DNA of 64,000 nucleotides. Origin: an uncultured Lachnospiraceae bacterium (GTDB lineage Bacteria > Bacillota > Clostridia > Lachnospirales > Lachnospiraceae). Numbering within the stretch: position 1 is the first letter of the stretch; the number at the start of each line of letters is the position of its first letter. Location of the stretch: contig CAJOOZ010000082.1 in the NCBI GenBank assembly GCA_905236705.1, positions 1 through 64,000 of the forward strand, written 5' to 3'. Below the pieces are notes generated by a model. That model was not told the origin of the DNA and searched no databases. It saw only the letters and a program-made list of their open reading frames with translations. This document shows positions 35,345 through 44,775 of the stretch, piece by piece. Position numbers and translations under genes: made by a program.

Positions 35345-36523
35345 ATGAAATATCGCAAGAACAGAAACGGAGAGGATATCTCGCTCCTGGGCTTTGGCTG
35401 TATGCGTTTTACCAAAAAGGGAAATGCAATCGATATCGACAAGGCAGAGCGGGAGATCCTTGCTGCATATGAGGCCGGCGTCAATTATTATGACACGGCC
35501 TATATCTATTCGGGCAGCGAAGTCTGTATCGGGGAGATCTTTGAGAGAAACCATATCAGGGAAAAGATCAATATTGCCACCAAGCTTCCCCAATACATGG
35601 TAAACAGTCCGGCGGCGCTTGATAAATACTTTGACGAGCAAAAGAAGAGACTTCGGACCGGCTATGTGGACTATTACCTCATGCATATGCTCACCGACTT
35701 AAAGGCCTGGGAAAACCTCAGGCGTTATGGCATAGAAGAATGGATCGCCAAAAAGAAGGAGAGCGGGGAAATCAGAAATATTGGATTCTCATTCCACGGT
35801 AATACGGAGATCTTTTTGCAGATCCTTGACGCCTATGACTGGGATTTTTGTCAGATTCAGTACAATTACTTAGACGAGGTGTCACAGGCGGGAGTGGACG
35901 GCTTGAAAGCGGCTGCGGCCAAGGGGATCCCTGTCATCATCATGGAGCCGTTAAGGGGCGGTAAGCTGGTAAACATGCTGCCGGAGAAGGCAATGCAGCT
36001 CATAGCCGGTGATGAAAAAAAGAGAACGGCGGCGGAGCTTGCTTTCAGGTGGCTGTGGAATCAGCCGGAGGTAACGTGTGTGCTGTCCGGTATGAATTCC
36101 GTGGAAATGGTGGAGGAAAACTGCCGCGTAGCCGGTGAGGCAGAGGCGGGTGAGTTTACCGAACGGGATTTTGAGCTGATCAGAAGTCTCAGGGATGCCA
36201 TTAATGAAAAGACCAGAGTGGGATGCACGGGGTGTTCATATTGCATGCCGTGTCCCAGAGGAGTTGATATTCCCGGCACTTTTTATTATTATAATGAGAT
36301 GTATACCCAGCGCAAAAATGAGGCCAGGATGAATTACGTCCAGAATGTGGGACTGAGGCAGAATCCTGCCTTTGCATCACAGTGCGTTGGCTGCGGCAAA
36401 TGCGAGCAGCATTGTCCCCAGCATATAGCCATCAGAGAAGAATTAAAGAAAGCAGATAAGGCGCTGAGACCGTTGCCCTACAAAGTAGGAATGAAGATCG
36501 CCAGAAAATTTATCTTGTCATAG
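35345..36523 (+). CDS. Aldo/keto reductase fused to a ferredoxin-like 2[4Fe-4S] domain
   Basis: A 392-residue oxidoreductase. The TIM-barrel part (about 1-290) shows the AKR residues Asp and Tyr in YYDTAYIYSGSE, Lys in NIATKLPQY and His in YYLMHMLTD. The C-terminal part carries two cysteine clusters, CTGCSYCMPCPRG and CVGCGKCEQHCPQ, typical of clostridial AKR-ferredoxin proteins that may take electrons from ferredoxin instead of NADPH. The ATG at 35345 is chosen; a GTG at 35333 is possible. It sits 35 bp after dnaJ, interrupting the usual dnaJ-prmA order. Substrate is unknown. Confidence 0.92.
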   Translation: MKYRKNRNGEDISLLGFGCMRFTKKGNAIDIDKAEREILAAYEAGVNYYDTAYIYSGSEVCIGEIFERNHIREKINIATKLPQYMVNSPAALDKYFDEQKKRLRTGYVDYYLMHMLTDLKAWENLRRYGIEEWIAKKKESGEIRNIGFSFHGNTEIFLQILDAYDWDFCQIQYNYLDEVSQAGVDGLKAAAAKGIPVIIMEPLRGGKLVNMLPEKAMQLIAGDEKKRTAAELAFRWLWNQPEVTCVLSGMNSVEMVEENCRVAGEAEAGEFTERDFELIRSLRDAINEKTRVGCTGCSYCMPCPRGVDIPGTFYYYNEMYTQRKNEARMNYVQNVGLRQNPAFASQCVGCGKCEQHCPQHIAIREELKKADKALRPLPYKVGMKIARKFILS

Positions 36524-36567
36524 GCTCGGACTTTTGCCCCTTAAATCATATCACACAGGATGATGAA

Positions 36568-37728
36568 ATGAACAGAGAAATATATTTGGATAATTCCGCT
36601 ACCACGCGCATTGCGCCACAAGTGGCGGAGCTGATGATGAAGATCATGACAGAGGCTTACGGCAATCCGTCAAGCCTGCATCATAAGGGAATCGAAGCGG
36701 AACGCTGTTTAAGAGAAGCGGGAGAGAAGCTCGCTGCCATTTTGAAGGCAGATACGGGAGAGATATTCTACACCTCCGGCGGTACCGAGTCCGATAACTG
36801 GGCGATCCTTTCGGGGGCGCGTGCCAACAGGCGCAAAGGAAACCGCGTCATCGTTTCCGCCATAGAGCATCCGGCCGTGTCTGCTCCGGCAGGGATTCTG
36901 GCGGCAGAGGGATATGAAGTGATAACTCTGCCGGTGGATGAGAAAGGGATTGTAAGGCTGGATGCGCTGAAAGAGGCGCTGAATGATGAAACGGTGCTGG
37001 TCTCCGTGATGCTTGTCAATAATGAGGTGGGATCCGTGCAGCCCGTGGAAGAGATCGGAAAGCTGATAAAAAGCGCAGCCCCTGAGGCCTTATTTCATGT
37101 TGACGGAGTACAGGGCTTTGGCAAAATGCAGATTCATCCCAAAAAGCTGGGGATCGACATGCTCTCTGTCAGCGGTCATAAGATACATGGACCCAAGGGC
37201 AGCGGCATGCTCTATGTTTCCGGAAATGCGAAGCTTACGCCTTATATCCACGGCGGCGGACAGCAGAAGAATATGAGATCCGGAACGGAGAATGTACCCG
37301 GGATCGCAGGTCTGGCGGCTGCGGCAGAACTGGCTTATGACCATCTTGAGGAAGACAGAGACAGGCTTTATGATCTTAAAGGATATTTTGAAAATGAACT
37401 TTTAAAGCTGCCGGATGTGATGATCAACGGACCTGTCGGAAAAGACGGCGCACCGCATATCGTGAATGCTTCTTTTTTGGGTGTGCGAAGCGAAGTGCTG
37501 CTCCATGCTCTGGAGGATAAGGGTATCTATGTTTCCGCAGGCTCGGCGTGTGCATCGCATAAACGGACGGAGAGTCCCACCTTGAAAGCCATGGGTCTGT
37601 CAAAGGCGGCATCCGAATCGGCTTTAAGATTTTCATTTTCCGCATATACCACCGGGGAGGAGCTATCTGCCGTATTGGAGGCCGTATCGTCGCTTCTGCC
37701 GGTACTGAGGAGATTTACGAGAAGATAG
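36568..37728 (+). CDS. Cysteine desulfurase (NifS/IscS family)
   Basis: PLP enzyme of 386 residues that removes sulfur from cysteine as an enzyme-bound persulfide. The start YLDNSATTRIAPQV, the phosphate-binding TSGGTESDNWAI, NNEVGSVQP, the Schiff-base Lys205 in SGHKIHGPKG and RSGTENVPGI are visible. The catalytic Cys328 is in the mobile loop SAGSACASHKRTES, as in class I (IscS/NifS) enzymes. It differs from the class II SufS at 57513. ThiI is encoded in the same direction at 39599, after prmA and rsmE, so this enzyme probably supplies sulfur for 4-thiouridine in tRNA. That pairing is known from other Firmicutes. Confidence 0.95.
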   Translation: MNREIYLDNSATTRIAPQVAELMMKIMTEAYGNPSSLHHKGIEAERCLREAGEKLAAILKADTGEIFYTSGGTESDNWAILSGARANRRKGNRVIVSAIEHPAVSAPAGILAAEGYEVITLPVDEKGIVRLDALKEALNDETVLVSVMLVNNEVGSVQPVEEIGKLIKSAAPEALFHVDGVQGFGKMQIHPKKLGIDMLSVSGHKIHGPKGSGMLYVSGNAKLTPYIHGGGQQKNMRSGTENVPGIAGLAAAAELAYDHLEEDRDRLYDLKGYFENELLKLPDVMINGPVGKDGAPHIVNASFLGVRSEVLLHALEDKGIYVSAGSACASHKRTESPTLKAMGLSKAASESALRFSFSAYTTGEELSAVLEAVSSLLPVLRRFTRR

Positions 37729-37750
37729 TTTAAAGGGAGCGGATCAGGCT

Positions 37751-38815
37751 ATGAAATGGACCAGGCTAACCATTAAAACAAGTGTCGAGGCAGAAGATAT
37801 CATCATCAGCGAGATGTATGAGCTGGGGCTCCAGGGGACCCAGATAGAAGATCATGTACCCTTGAGCGCGTGGGAAAAAGAGCAGATGTTTGTAGATATC
37901 CTGCCGGAGACTGAGCCGGATGACGGCAGGGCGCTTTTGCATTTTTTTGTGGAAGTGGCAGGGGAGAACGACGCTACGCCAAAGGAACAGGGATTTACGG
38001 TTAATGGGATCAGCGATGCGGAGGATAATTCCTATTCCTATGTCAGTGGCGAAAATGTAGTCTCGGACCTTGAGGGGCTGAAAGCCGCCATGGAGGAAAA
38101 GCTTGCATGGATCGCATCTTTTATGGATATCGGCGAAGGAGTGATCGAGGTCGGCGAAACGGAGGACAAGGACTGGGCCAACAGCTGGAAGGAATTTTTC
38201 AAACCCTTTGATATAGATGATCTCAGGATCGTACCGACCTGGTGTGAGGAAGAGCCGGCCAAGGGTCATACGGTGCTCAGGCTTGATCCGGGCAGTGCCT
38301 TTGGTACGGGTATGCACGAGACCACGCAATTGTGTATCAGAGAGATCAAAGCCGCGGTAAAAGGGTCAGAGAAGATCCTGGACGTGGGAACGGGCAGCGG
38401 GATTCTGGGAATTGCGGCTCTCCTCTTTGGCGCCGGAAGCGTGACGGGAACGGACCTGGATCTGTGCGCCAGAGGAGCAGTGCAGGACAACCTGGCACAT
38501 AACCATATAACGGAAGACAGATTCAGGCTGATCATCGGAAATGTGATAAATGACGAGGAGATTCGCTCTGAGGTCAGGAAACAGGCACGGGAAGGATATG
38601 ATATCGTCGTGGCCAATATTCTGGCGGAGGTATTGGTGTCTCTGACGCCCGTTGCGGCGGGATTTGTGAAAGAAGGCGGATTGTATATCACCTCCGGTAT
38701 TCTGGAAGGAAAAGAAGACATGGTAGCGGATGCCTGCAAAAAAGCGGGACTTTCGGTTCTGGCTGTCCGCACCCTTGGCGAATGGAAATGCGTTGTGGCG
38801 CGCAGGGAGCTGTAG
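37751..38815 (+). CDS. prmA: Ribosomal protein L11 methyltransferase PrmA
   Basis: SAM-dependent enzyme of 354 residues that trimethylates ribosomal protein L11. The N-terminal L11-recognition domain (about 1-170) has an acidic insertion relative to the roughly 300-residue E. coli enzyme. The catalytic domain has DSWKEFFKPF-like ANSWKEFFKPFDI, RLDPGSAFGTGMHETTQLC, the SAM motif LDVGTGSGILGIAAL and DIVVANILAEVL. Typical neighbours (heat-shock operon upstream, rsmE 3 bp downstream) support the call. Starts at ATG 37751, 22 bp after the cysteine desulfurase. Confidence 0.95.
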   Translation: MKWTRLTIKTSVEAEDIIISEMYELGLQGTQIEDHVPLSAWEKEQMFVDILPETEPDDGRALLHFFVEVAGENDATPKEQGFTVNGISDAEDNSYSYVSGENVVSDLEGLKAAMEEKLAWIASFMDIGEGVIEVGETEDKDWANSWKEFFKPFDIDDLRIVPTWCEEEPAKGHTVLRLDPGSAFGTGMHETTQLCIREIKAAVKGSEKILDVGTGSGILGIAALLFGAGSVTGTDLDLCARGAVQDNLAHNHITEDRFRLIIGNVINDEEIRSEVRKQAREGYDIVVANILAEVLVSLTPVAAGFVKEGGLYITSGILEGKEDMVADACKKAGLSVLAVRTLGEWKCVVARREL

Positions 38816-38818
38816 AGG

Positions 38819-39571
38819 ATGTATCATTTTTTTGTTCCGCCCGATCAGATACAGGACAAAAGGATCCGTATCACCGGAGGAGATGTGAATCATATCAAAA
38901 ACGTGCTGCGCTTAAAGCCCGGAGATGAGATCTCTGTCAGTAACGGTGCTGACCAAAGGGAATACCGGTGCGGTATCGTGGAATATACGCAGGATGAGGT
39001 GCTCTGCGAGCTGCGCTTTATAAAAGAGGACGGGGTTGAACTGCCCTGTCCCGTTACGCTGTATCAGGGCATCCCCAAGGGCGACAAGATGGAATTCATC
39101 ATCCAGAAGGCGGTGGAGCTGGGAGTGGCAAGGATCGTTCCGGTGGCCATGAAGCGGTGTGTGGTCAGGCTGGATGACAAAAAAGCAGCATCCAGGAGAG
39201 AACGCTGGCAGGCCATTGCACAGGCCGCTGCCAAGCAGAGCAGACGCGCTGTTGTGCCGCAGGTATCACTGCCGCTTCGGTGGGAAGAGGCTGCACAAGA
39301 GGCAGCAGGGGCGGATGTGGCACTTTTGCCATATGAGCTGGCAGAGGATTTTGCCCATACAAGAGAGTTGATAGGAGGCCTTAAAAAGGGGCAGAGCATT
39401 TCCGTTATGATTGGACCGGAGGGCGGCTTTGATGAGGAAGAGATCGCACTGGCAGACAGTCTGAACATAGAACGTATTACCCTGGGGAAAAGGATCCTCA
39501 GAACAGAGACGGCAGGGATGGTCATGCTGTCTGTCCTGATGTATGAGATGGAGAGCAGAAGGTTTGAATAA
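38819..39571 (+). CDS. rsmE: 16S rRNA (uracil1498-N3)-methyltransferase RsmE
   Basis: SPOUT-class methyltransferase of 250 residues that modifies U1498 in 16S rRNA. The N-terminal PUA-like domain begins MYHFFVPPDQIQD and contains HIKNVLRLKPGDEI. The SPOUT domain has QGIPKGDKMEFIIQKAVELG, KQSRRAVVPQV, and the knotted SAM site MIGPEGGFDEEEI with ITLGKRILRTETA. It follows prmA by 3 bp, the common Firmicutes arrangement. The next gene in many relatives is mtaB; here thiI and the giant protein lie between. Confidence 0.96.
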   Translation: MYHFFVPPDQIQDKRIRITGGDVNHIKNVLRLKPGDEISVSNGADQREYRCGIVEYTQDEVLCELRFIKEDGVELPCPVTLYQGIPKGDKMEFIIQKAVELGVARIVPVAMKRCVVRLDDKKAASRRERWQAIAQAAAKQSRRAVVPQVSLPLRWEEAAQEAAGADVALLPYELAEDFAHTRELIGGLKKGQSISVMIGPEGGFDEEEIALADSLNIERITLGKRILRTETAGMVMLSVLMYEMESRRFE

Positions 39572-39598
39572 AAGGCAGAGCGAGGGGACACATAAATT

Positions 39599-40792
39599 AT
39601 GAAAACCGTTTATTTGATCAAATATGCCGAGATCGGCGTAAAAGGAAAAAACAGATATGTCTTTGAGGATGCCCTGATCAGGTGTATTCAGACTGCGCTG
39701 GACAGGGTTATAGCAGATACCTATGTGGTGCATCGTTCCCAGGGCAGGATCTATGTGGATGTACCGGATGACCATTCGCCGGATGCTTTTGCCGATGAGG
39801 AGACAGAGGCATTGAAAAAAGTCTTCGGAATAGCCGGAATCTGTCCGGTTCTGTGTCTTTCGGATACGGGCTTTGACGATCTGGCAGATGCCGCAGTGGA
39901 TTATATGAAGAAAAATTACGGAGAGGGAGAACACACCTTTAAGGTATTCGCCCGCAGAGCCCGTAAGAACTATCCCATGGACTCTCCCGAGATCTGTATG
40001 GAGCTGGGGGGCAGGATATTGGATGAATGTTCCAATCTGTCCGTGGATGTCCATGAGCCGCAGATCGAGCTGAATGTGGAGATCAGGGAGAATATTTTTA
40101 TCTATTCCAGGATCATTCCGGGACTTGGCGGAATGCCCATCGGAACCGGCGGAAAGGCGATGCTGCTTCTTTCCGGCGGCATTGATTCGCCGGTGGCGGG
40201 CTATTCCATTGCCAGGCGCGGCGTGTCACTGGAGGCGGTTTATTTTCATGCACCCCCCTATACCTCGGAACGGGCCAGGCAGAAGGTGGTGGATCTGGCT
40301 GCAAAGATCAGTGTCTATACAGGCCCGATCAGACTGCATGTCATCAATTTTACCGATATCCAGATGGCAATCTATGAAAAATGCCCCCATGATGAGCTGA
40401 CCATTATTATGCGGCGCTACATGATGCGTATCGCTGAGAGACTGGCAACGGACGCGGGTTGTCTGGGACTGGTGACGGGGGAGAGCATCGGTCAGGTGGC
40501 ATCACAGACCATGCAGAGTCTTTTATGTACCAATGAAGTTTGCAGCCTTCCGGTCTACCGGCCGCTCATCGCTTTCGATAAACAGGATATTGTGGATATT
40601 TCCGAGAGGATCGATACGTTTGAGACTTCTATCCTGCCTTATGAGGATTGCTGTACCATCTTTGTGGCCAAGCATCCTGTGACCAAACCGAATCCCGTGA
40701 CGATCCGGCGGCATGAAAAGCATCTGGCGGATTGCATAGATGAGCTGGTGGAGCAGGCGCTGGCCCGTGATGAAATCATTACGGTGAAATGA
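39599..40792 (+). CDS. thiI: tRNA 4-thiouridine synthetase ThiI
   Basis: tRNA sulfurtransferase of 397 residues that activates U8 of tRNA with ATP and adds sulfur. An N-terminal ferredoxin-like and THUMP part (about 1-165; KYAEIGVKGKNRYVFEDAL) leads to the PP-loop ATP site LLLSGGIDSPVAGYSIARRG near residue 190. GESIGQVASQTMQSL and DCCTIFVAKHPVTKP follow. There is no C-terminal rhodanese domain, so sulfur is expected directly from a cysteine desulfurase such as the one at 36568. ATG 39599 follows GAGGGG. It ends 80 bp before the giant gene. Confidence 0.96.
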   Translation: MKTVYLIKYAEIGVKGKNRYVFEDALIRCIQTALDRVIADTYVVHRSQGRIYVDVPDDHSPDAFADEETEALKKVFGIAGICPVLCLSDTGFDDLADAAVDYMKKNYGEGEHTFKVFARRARKNYPMDSPEICMELGGRILDECSNLSVDVHEPQIELNVEIRENIFIYSRIIPGLGGMPIGTGGKAMLLLSGGIDSPVAGYSIARRGVSLEAVYFHAPPYTSERARQKVVDLAAKISVYTGPIRLHVINFTDIQMAIYEKCPHDELTIIMRRYMMRIAERLATDAGCLGLVTGESIGQVASQTMQSLLCTNEVCSLPVYRPLIAFDKQDIVDISERIDTFETSILPYEDCCTIFVAKHPVTKPNPVTIRRHEKHLADCIDELVEQALARDEIITVK

Positions 40793-40872
40793 TTTTTGCA
40801 ACCAAAAACGGAAATAGGGTGTATTCATAACAGAAACATGTAGTTCACTTTTGGGGAAAAGGAGAAACGGGT

Positions 40873-43800
40873 ATGAAAGAGAATGAGCTTATACAGGGTG
40901 AAGTATTAGTTGATCTGCCGGAACCTAACCTGCCGGAGAATATTGACCTCAGAGAAGTGATCGTGAATCCGACAGGTGATCTTGTAATGGGCGCGGGATT
41001 TCTGCCCGTTGGAATGATGGCTCAAGAGGTAGAGTCTCCCCGGTTTGTGCAGCATCAAAGAATAGATATGAATGATGATGAGGCTGATACTGCTTACGGA
41101 AAAGCATATAATGTTGAGATTGCCATACAGCCGAGGCTGCCGGTGATCGGAGTGGATAGATTTGATATATATGCCGTCCGGTCCAAAGGAGATCTGAAAG
41201 CTTATCGTAAGCGCCTTCAGAAAGATGCCAAATACATTGACAAGAAAGTCACTGAGGAAATCCAGAACGTTAAATATCTGGAGCAGTATAAGTCTAAACT
41301 CACGGAGGATAGCAAACGAGTCTCTGAGAATATTCAGGCTTTGCAAGCAGAGATACAGGAGCTCGAACGGAGAAAATTACAAGAGAATGATCCGAGGGTA
41401 GAGGGAGAGCTCCGACAGAAGAATGAAGAATATCAGAAAAATCTGAAGCTGCAAAAACAGATTGATTTCGATCTGAGTGAAGAGGGGCAACAGAAGGTCA
41501 GGGATAAATGGTCTGCCTATAAGAAAACGGTATTTTTGAACAAGATCCAGAGACAGATCAAGGGAGATACCGATGCTTATCTGTATTCCAAGACCCAGTT
41601 TCACCGGGGTCTGCTGGATTTTATGCCGGCCATGAATATGGATCCCGGTGCCGATCTGTTTTATAAAATGGCTGTCTTATCCAGGGAAGATTCGGATTTT
41701 CCGATCTACGATATGGTGATTGATGCCGCTGATCAGGTGCAGGAGATTGCGGATTTTTACAATGAAAAAAGACCGCTGGATCAGCAGCACGAAGCCGAAA
41801 TCAGAAAAAGAATGTATCGTCGGGCTGTCAGCATTCTGGAAAAAACAGACCTGATCTCAGCTACATCCGAGAAGGAAGACAGAAACGAAGAACTTACCAC
41901 GCAGCTGAAGGTGACAAGCGGGGGAAACGATGCCTTTTTCCTGAGTACACATTCCGCCCGTGGGTTAATGCCCTTAAAGAGCGCTGCCGAGGCGCAGAAG
42001 ATGGGTCTGGAGAACAATTGGACAACCGAGGATCTGGATCTTCTGGTGACCTTTAATATGCTGCGATATGAGGCCTTTTCGAATGGATTGGCAAAGGGGG
42101 AGCATCTGTTTCAGTATAAGCCTGATGCGTGGAAGAATCATCCTACGGATGAAAACCAAAGAGATTTTGTCAACAAGATCAACGATTTTTATGACAGGCT
42201 GAGCAGCACGCCCATTAAAAGCGAAGTGGAGAGAGAGAATGCTCTGGAAGAGATGCATTCGCTTATCAAAGAAGCTTTTCAGGGAGGCTGGATCGATCAA
42301 GATAAGGCTCGTGCTTTTAATCAAATTTATAAGGGCGCTGCCGAAAGGACTAAGCTGATCAGTGAGGGCAAGGAAAAAGCCTTTGTACATACCACTCTTA
42401 TTGCGAGAGATGCGTTTGATGAAGAAAATATCCCACAGATGGGTCAGGCGAGTCTTGCGGCGCAGATCAATAATGAAAGCATAAATCTGCGAAGCTGGGT
42501 AAATGACAAGAGGTTTATACCGAGTGAAGATATCAATACCGATCACCAGAATGATCCACAGACCCTGGTTGCTCAGGCTGTCAGTAGCCAGGATGGTACG
42601 AAAATACCGATTTTTCAGATGTTCGCTAACAACAGAATACTGGATGTCAAAAAGTTTGAGAAGCTCCGCAGTCAGGCCGCAAAGGAGATCGCTGACTGGG
42701 AAGAAGCGCTGGACGAAGAGACGCCTCAGAGCCAGAGCGGCCTGCTCATGAACAGGGCCATCAAGGCACTTTCCATAAATCCTCTGAAGCGGGCCATTGC
42801 AGGCTATACGGAGGTGACGGTGGCTGAGAAGTCGCCCATACAAGCCGGATTTTCGAGCCTGGTTGCCGCGGCGAATCCTACGTTTAAGGATCAATCCCTG
42901 CAAAGTCTGGAAAAATACGAAAAAGAGTTTCCTGTATGGGATGTGTACATTGAAACGGATGCTCATATCCAGACACTGACGCAGTATTGGCAGGATCAGA
43001 AAAAGAATAAACTGACACCGGAGCGGCAGGAACAGTACAGGGAAAAACTCTATAAGCAGGTGAGTGAGCTTCTGCCAAAGGTGAACACACTAAATAAAGT
43101 CCCGAAAGATCGTGAAAAAAATAATGAGCTTATTCAGGCAGGGATTCTCAGCGGCAATCAACCATTTTTCTATACCAAAGAGCCGTCGCGCGGAACGGGG
43201 ACACTCTTGTGCAGTCTGGAGGCGCACAAAGCAGGTCTGGAGCAGGGATGGCCGGTGGATGATCTGGGAATACTGGCTGCATTTAATACAGTCAGATTTA
43301 AGACACGAAACGCCTGCCTGAACAATGGTGCAGAGGATTATGAAAAATTTGAGGTTTATGAGCCACCCAGATATATAAATGAAGCCCATAAGAAGTATCT
43401 GGATCAAATGGATGAGCTGTGGAACAAGGTGAGCGCGACTCCTTTGCTTTCCGATGCGGCACGTATCGAATCGCTCAGCCTGATGCAGAAGAAGATCCTG
43501 GAAGGAAAGCAAAAAGGTTTTGTGAGCGATCAGCATTACAGAGATTTTACCAACGTATATCATGGTGTGGAACAGAGAAATGCGGCGATCGAGGCCGGAA
43601 AAGAAAAAGGATTTTATGGGAGCGTCAAGGAAAGAAATCTGATTGACGTGGAATTCGATCTGAAGCTGTACAATTTTTCCGCCAAACGATCTTCCATTTT
43701 CAGGCAGGAGTCCGATGAGCACAAAGAGCTCAGGCTGGCTTTGGAGAAGTATCGCGCTACCAAAAAAACCGGCGAAGAGGAAGGAAGTCGGGACTATGAT

Positions 43801-44604
43801 GCGGAACTGGAGATTTTGGATGAGGTAATCTTCAGAGCCAGACAGTATCGGGAGCTGAAAGGAAATCCCAACACTCCCGCAGGTAAGGACAGGCTGCAGG
43901 GTGCAAAGGAATTTGAGGAATACGCAAAGGAACAGAGGAGAGATCTGGTAAGGAAGATCAACGAGAAGAATGCAAACGCGATCAAGAAAGGGGATCTGGT
44001 CGAGAACGGGAATCTGATTGAGGATGACAACCGGATCGAGAATGACAACCGGATCGAGAACGGGAATCTGATCGAGGATATGATCGAGAATGACAACCGG
44101 ATCGAGAATGAGATCGGAAATGAGCAAAAGGAAAAGCAGGGGCTGAAAGAACTGAGAGTCGGTCTGGCAAAACGCAGATCCGATGAAGCAGTCAAAAAGA
44201 TTAACGACATGTTAAGCGTGCCGCAGAGAGCAGATCAAATGGTGGAGCTCAAGGGGCTGGCAGCAGATATACTGATTGGAAAACTTGCGACAAGCAAAGT
44301 AAATGAGAACGTTAATGGTTTTCATACCATGGGATCGCAGGTGATCAAAAAGACGCTGTTGGAAAGCAAAGAGTTCAACCGGATGGTGGAAGACTGTTGC
44401 AAAGAGAAGGTGGCCACGGAAAGAGGCAGCTTTCGTACTATCAACCCGGGTGAGCTGGCAGAGCGTTTGCAGGATGATAATGCTCTGCGCAGAATGGTAA
44501 AGCTTCATAAAACCAATGCAAAGATGGAGGAGGCACGTACAAGAACGAAGGAACAACGCCTTCAGAGAGAAAATGAAATCAAACAGAGAGCCCTCATCAT
44601 GTAA
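40873..44604 (+). CDS. 1243-residue protein of unknown function with an internal duplication
   Basis: I do not recognise this protein. It starts at the ATG 40873 after a strong AAAAGGAG site, has no signal peptide or membrane helix, and is highly charged, so it should be cytoplasmic unless exported by an unusual route. Residues about 110-225 look like coiled coil. Two related blocks of about 170 residues, 347-515 and 757-925, share the order FF..(S/T)..(S/P)(A/S)RG, a leucine- and alanine-rich (A/E)A(Q/H)KxGLExxW, xxxDL, xxFNxxRx, LxxxP(I/L)xS and YxGxExR/YKGAAER, then IxxGKEKxF. Residues 1043-1082 are a low-complexity Asn/Glu/Ile repeat. The C-terminal 120 residues form a further helical segment (MGSQVIKKTLLESKEF). 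It ends before a hairpin. Its neighbours do not suggest a pathway. Confidence 0.85.
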   Translation: MKENELIQGEVLVDLPEPNLPENIDLREVIVNPTGDLVMGAGFLPVGMMAQEVESPRFVQHQRIDMNDDEADTAYGKAYNVEIAIQPRLPVIGVDRFDIYAVRSKGDLKAYRKRLQKDAKYIDKKVTEEIQNVKYLEQYKSKLTEDSKRVSENIQALQAEIQELERRKLQENDPRVEGELRQKNEEYQKNLKLQKQIDFDLSEEGQQKVRDKWSAYKKTVFLNKIQRQIKGDTDAYLYSKTQFHRGLLDFMPAMNMDPGADLFYKMAVLSREDSDFPIYDMVIDAADQVQEIADFYNEKRPLDQQHEAEIRKRMYRRAVSILEKTDLISATSEKEDRNEELTTQLKVTSGGNDAFFLSTHSARGLMPLKSAAEAQKMGLENNWTTEDLDLLVTFNMLRYEAFSNGLAKGEHLFQYKPDAWKNHPTDENQRDFVNKINDFYDRLSSTPIKSEVERENALEEMHSLIKEAFQGGWIDQDKARAFNQIYKGAAERTKLISEGKEKAFVHTTLIARDAFDEENIPQMGQASLAAQINNESINLRSWVNDKRFIPSEDINTDHQNDPQTLVAQAVSSQDGTKIPIFQMFANNRILDVKKFEKLRSQAAKEIADWEEALDEETPQSQSGLLMNRAIKALSINPLKRAIAGYTEVTVAEKSPIQAGFSSLVAAANPTFKDQSLQSLEKYEKEFPVWDVYIETDAHIQTLTQYWQDQKKNKLTPERQEQYREKLYKQVSELLPKVNTLNKVPKDREKNNELIQAGILSGNQPFFYTKEPSRGTGTLLCSLEAHKAGLEQGWPVDDLGILAAFNTVRFKTRNACLNNGAEDYEKFEVYEPPRYINEAHKKYLDQMDELWNKVSATPLLSDAARIESLSLMQKKILEGKQKGFVSDQHYRDFTNVYHGVEQRNAAIEAGKEKGFYGSVKERNLIDVEFDLKLYNFSAKRSSIFRQESDEHKELRLALEKYRATKKTGEEEGSRDYDAELEILDEVIFRARQYRELKGNPNTPAGKDRLQGAKEFEEYAKEQRRDLVRKINEKNANAIKKGDLVENGNLIEDDNRIENDNRIENGNLIEDMIENDNRIENEIGNEQKEKQGLKELRVGLAKRRSDEAVKKINDMLSVPQRADQMVELKGLAADILIGKLATSKVNENVNGFHTMGSQVIKKTLLESKEFNRMVEDCCKEKVATERGSFRTINPGELAERLQDDNALRRMVKLHKTNAKMEEARTRTKEQRLQRENEIKQRALIM
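44002..44115 (+). repeat. Short in-frame repeats in the giant gene
   Basis: The 18-bp unit GACAACCGGATCGAGAA(T/C) occurs at 44026, 44044 and 44092. A 23-bp unit encoding ENGNLIED occurs near 44002 and 44057. They encode a Asn-Arg-Ile-Glu-rich linker and are likely to expand or contract. Confidence 0.85.
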
Positions 44605-44668
44605 AAAAACACTTGAGTGATCAAGTGTATCCGAAAGTATTGAATGCATCATATTTTCTTTGAAATCT

Positions 44669-44696
44669 CCCGCTTACCGGATGAACGGTAAGCGGG
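44669..44696. terminator. Hairpin after the giant gene, possibly a bidirectional terminator
   Basis: An 11-bp perfect stem (44669-44679 with 44686-44696; CCCGCTTACCG/CGGTAAGCGGG) and a 6-nt loop, followed on the plus strand by ATTTCCTT and flanked on the other side by AAATCT. The T-runs are short, so termination may be partial. Confidence 0.65.
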
Positions 44697-44710
44697 ATTT
44701 CCTTGCGCGC

Positions 44711-44754
44711 CGGATTCGGGTCAGCTTTAGCTGACAAATTCCTAACCGAATCCG
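44711..44754. repeat. Nested inverted repeat in the intergenic region
   Basis: Outer arms CGGATTCGG (44711-44719) and CCGAATCCG (44746-44754) enclose an inner stem GTCAGC/GCTGAC (44720-44725 with 44730-44735). The whole can fold into one branched or elongated hairpin. Function unknown. Confidence 0.75.
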
Positions 44755-44756
44755 TG

Positions 44757-44774
44757 CGCATCCTCGCGGAGCGT
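44757..44774 (+). repeat. 18-bp dispersed repeat, copy 2
   Basis: CGCATCCTCGCGGAGCGT is the exact reverse complement of 34066-34083. It lies between the nested hairpin and the hairpin at the end of the HPr-like gene. Confidence 0.75.
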
Positions 44775-44775
44775 T

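Noticed and set aside
40796-40825. Promoter TTGCAA-N18-TGTATT before the giant gene
   Set aside because: Both hexamers are weak and no independent evidence supports it, so it is not listed as a feature.
41974-44127. Two long minus-strand open frames opposite the giant gene
   Set aside because: The plus frame has a strong ribosome site, a consistent duplicated structure and no interruption, so the antisense frames are chance openings.
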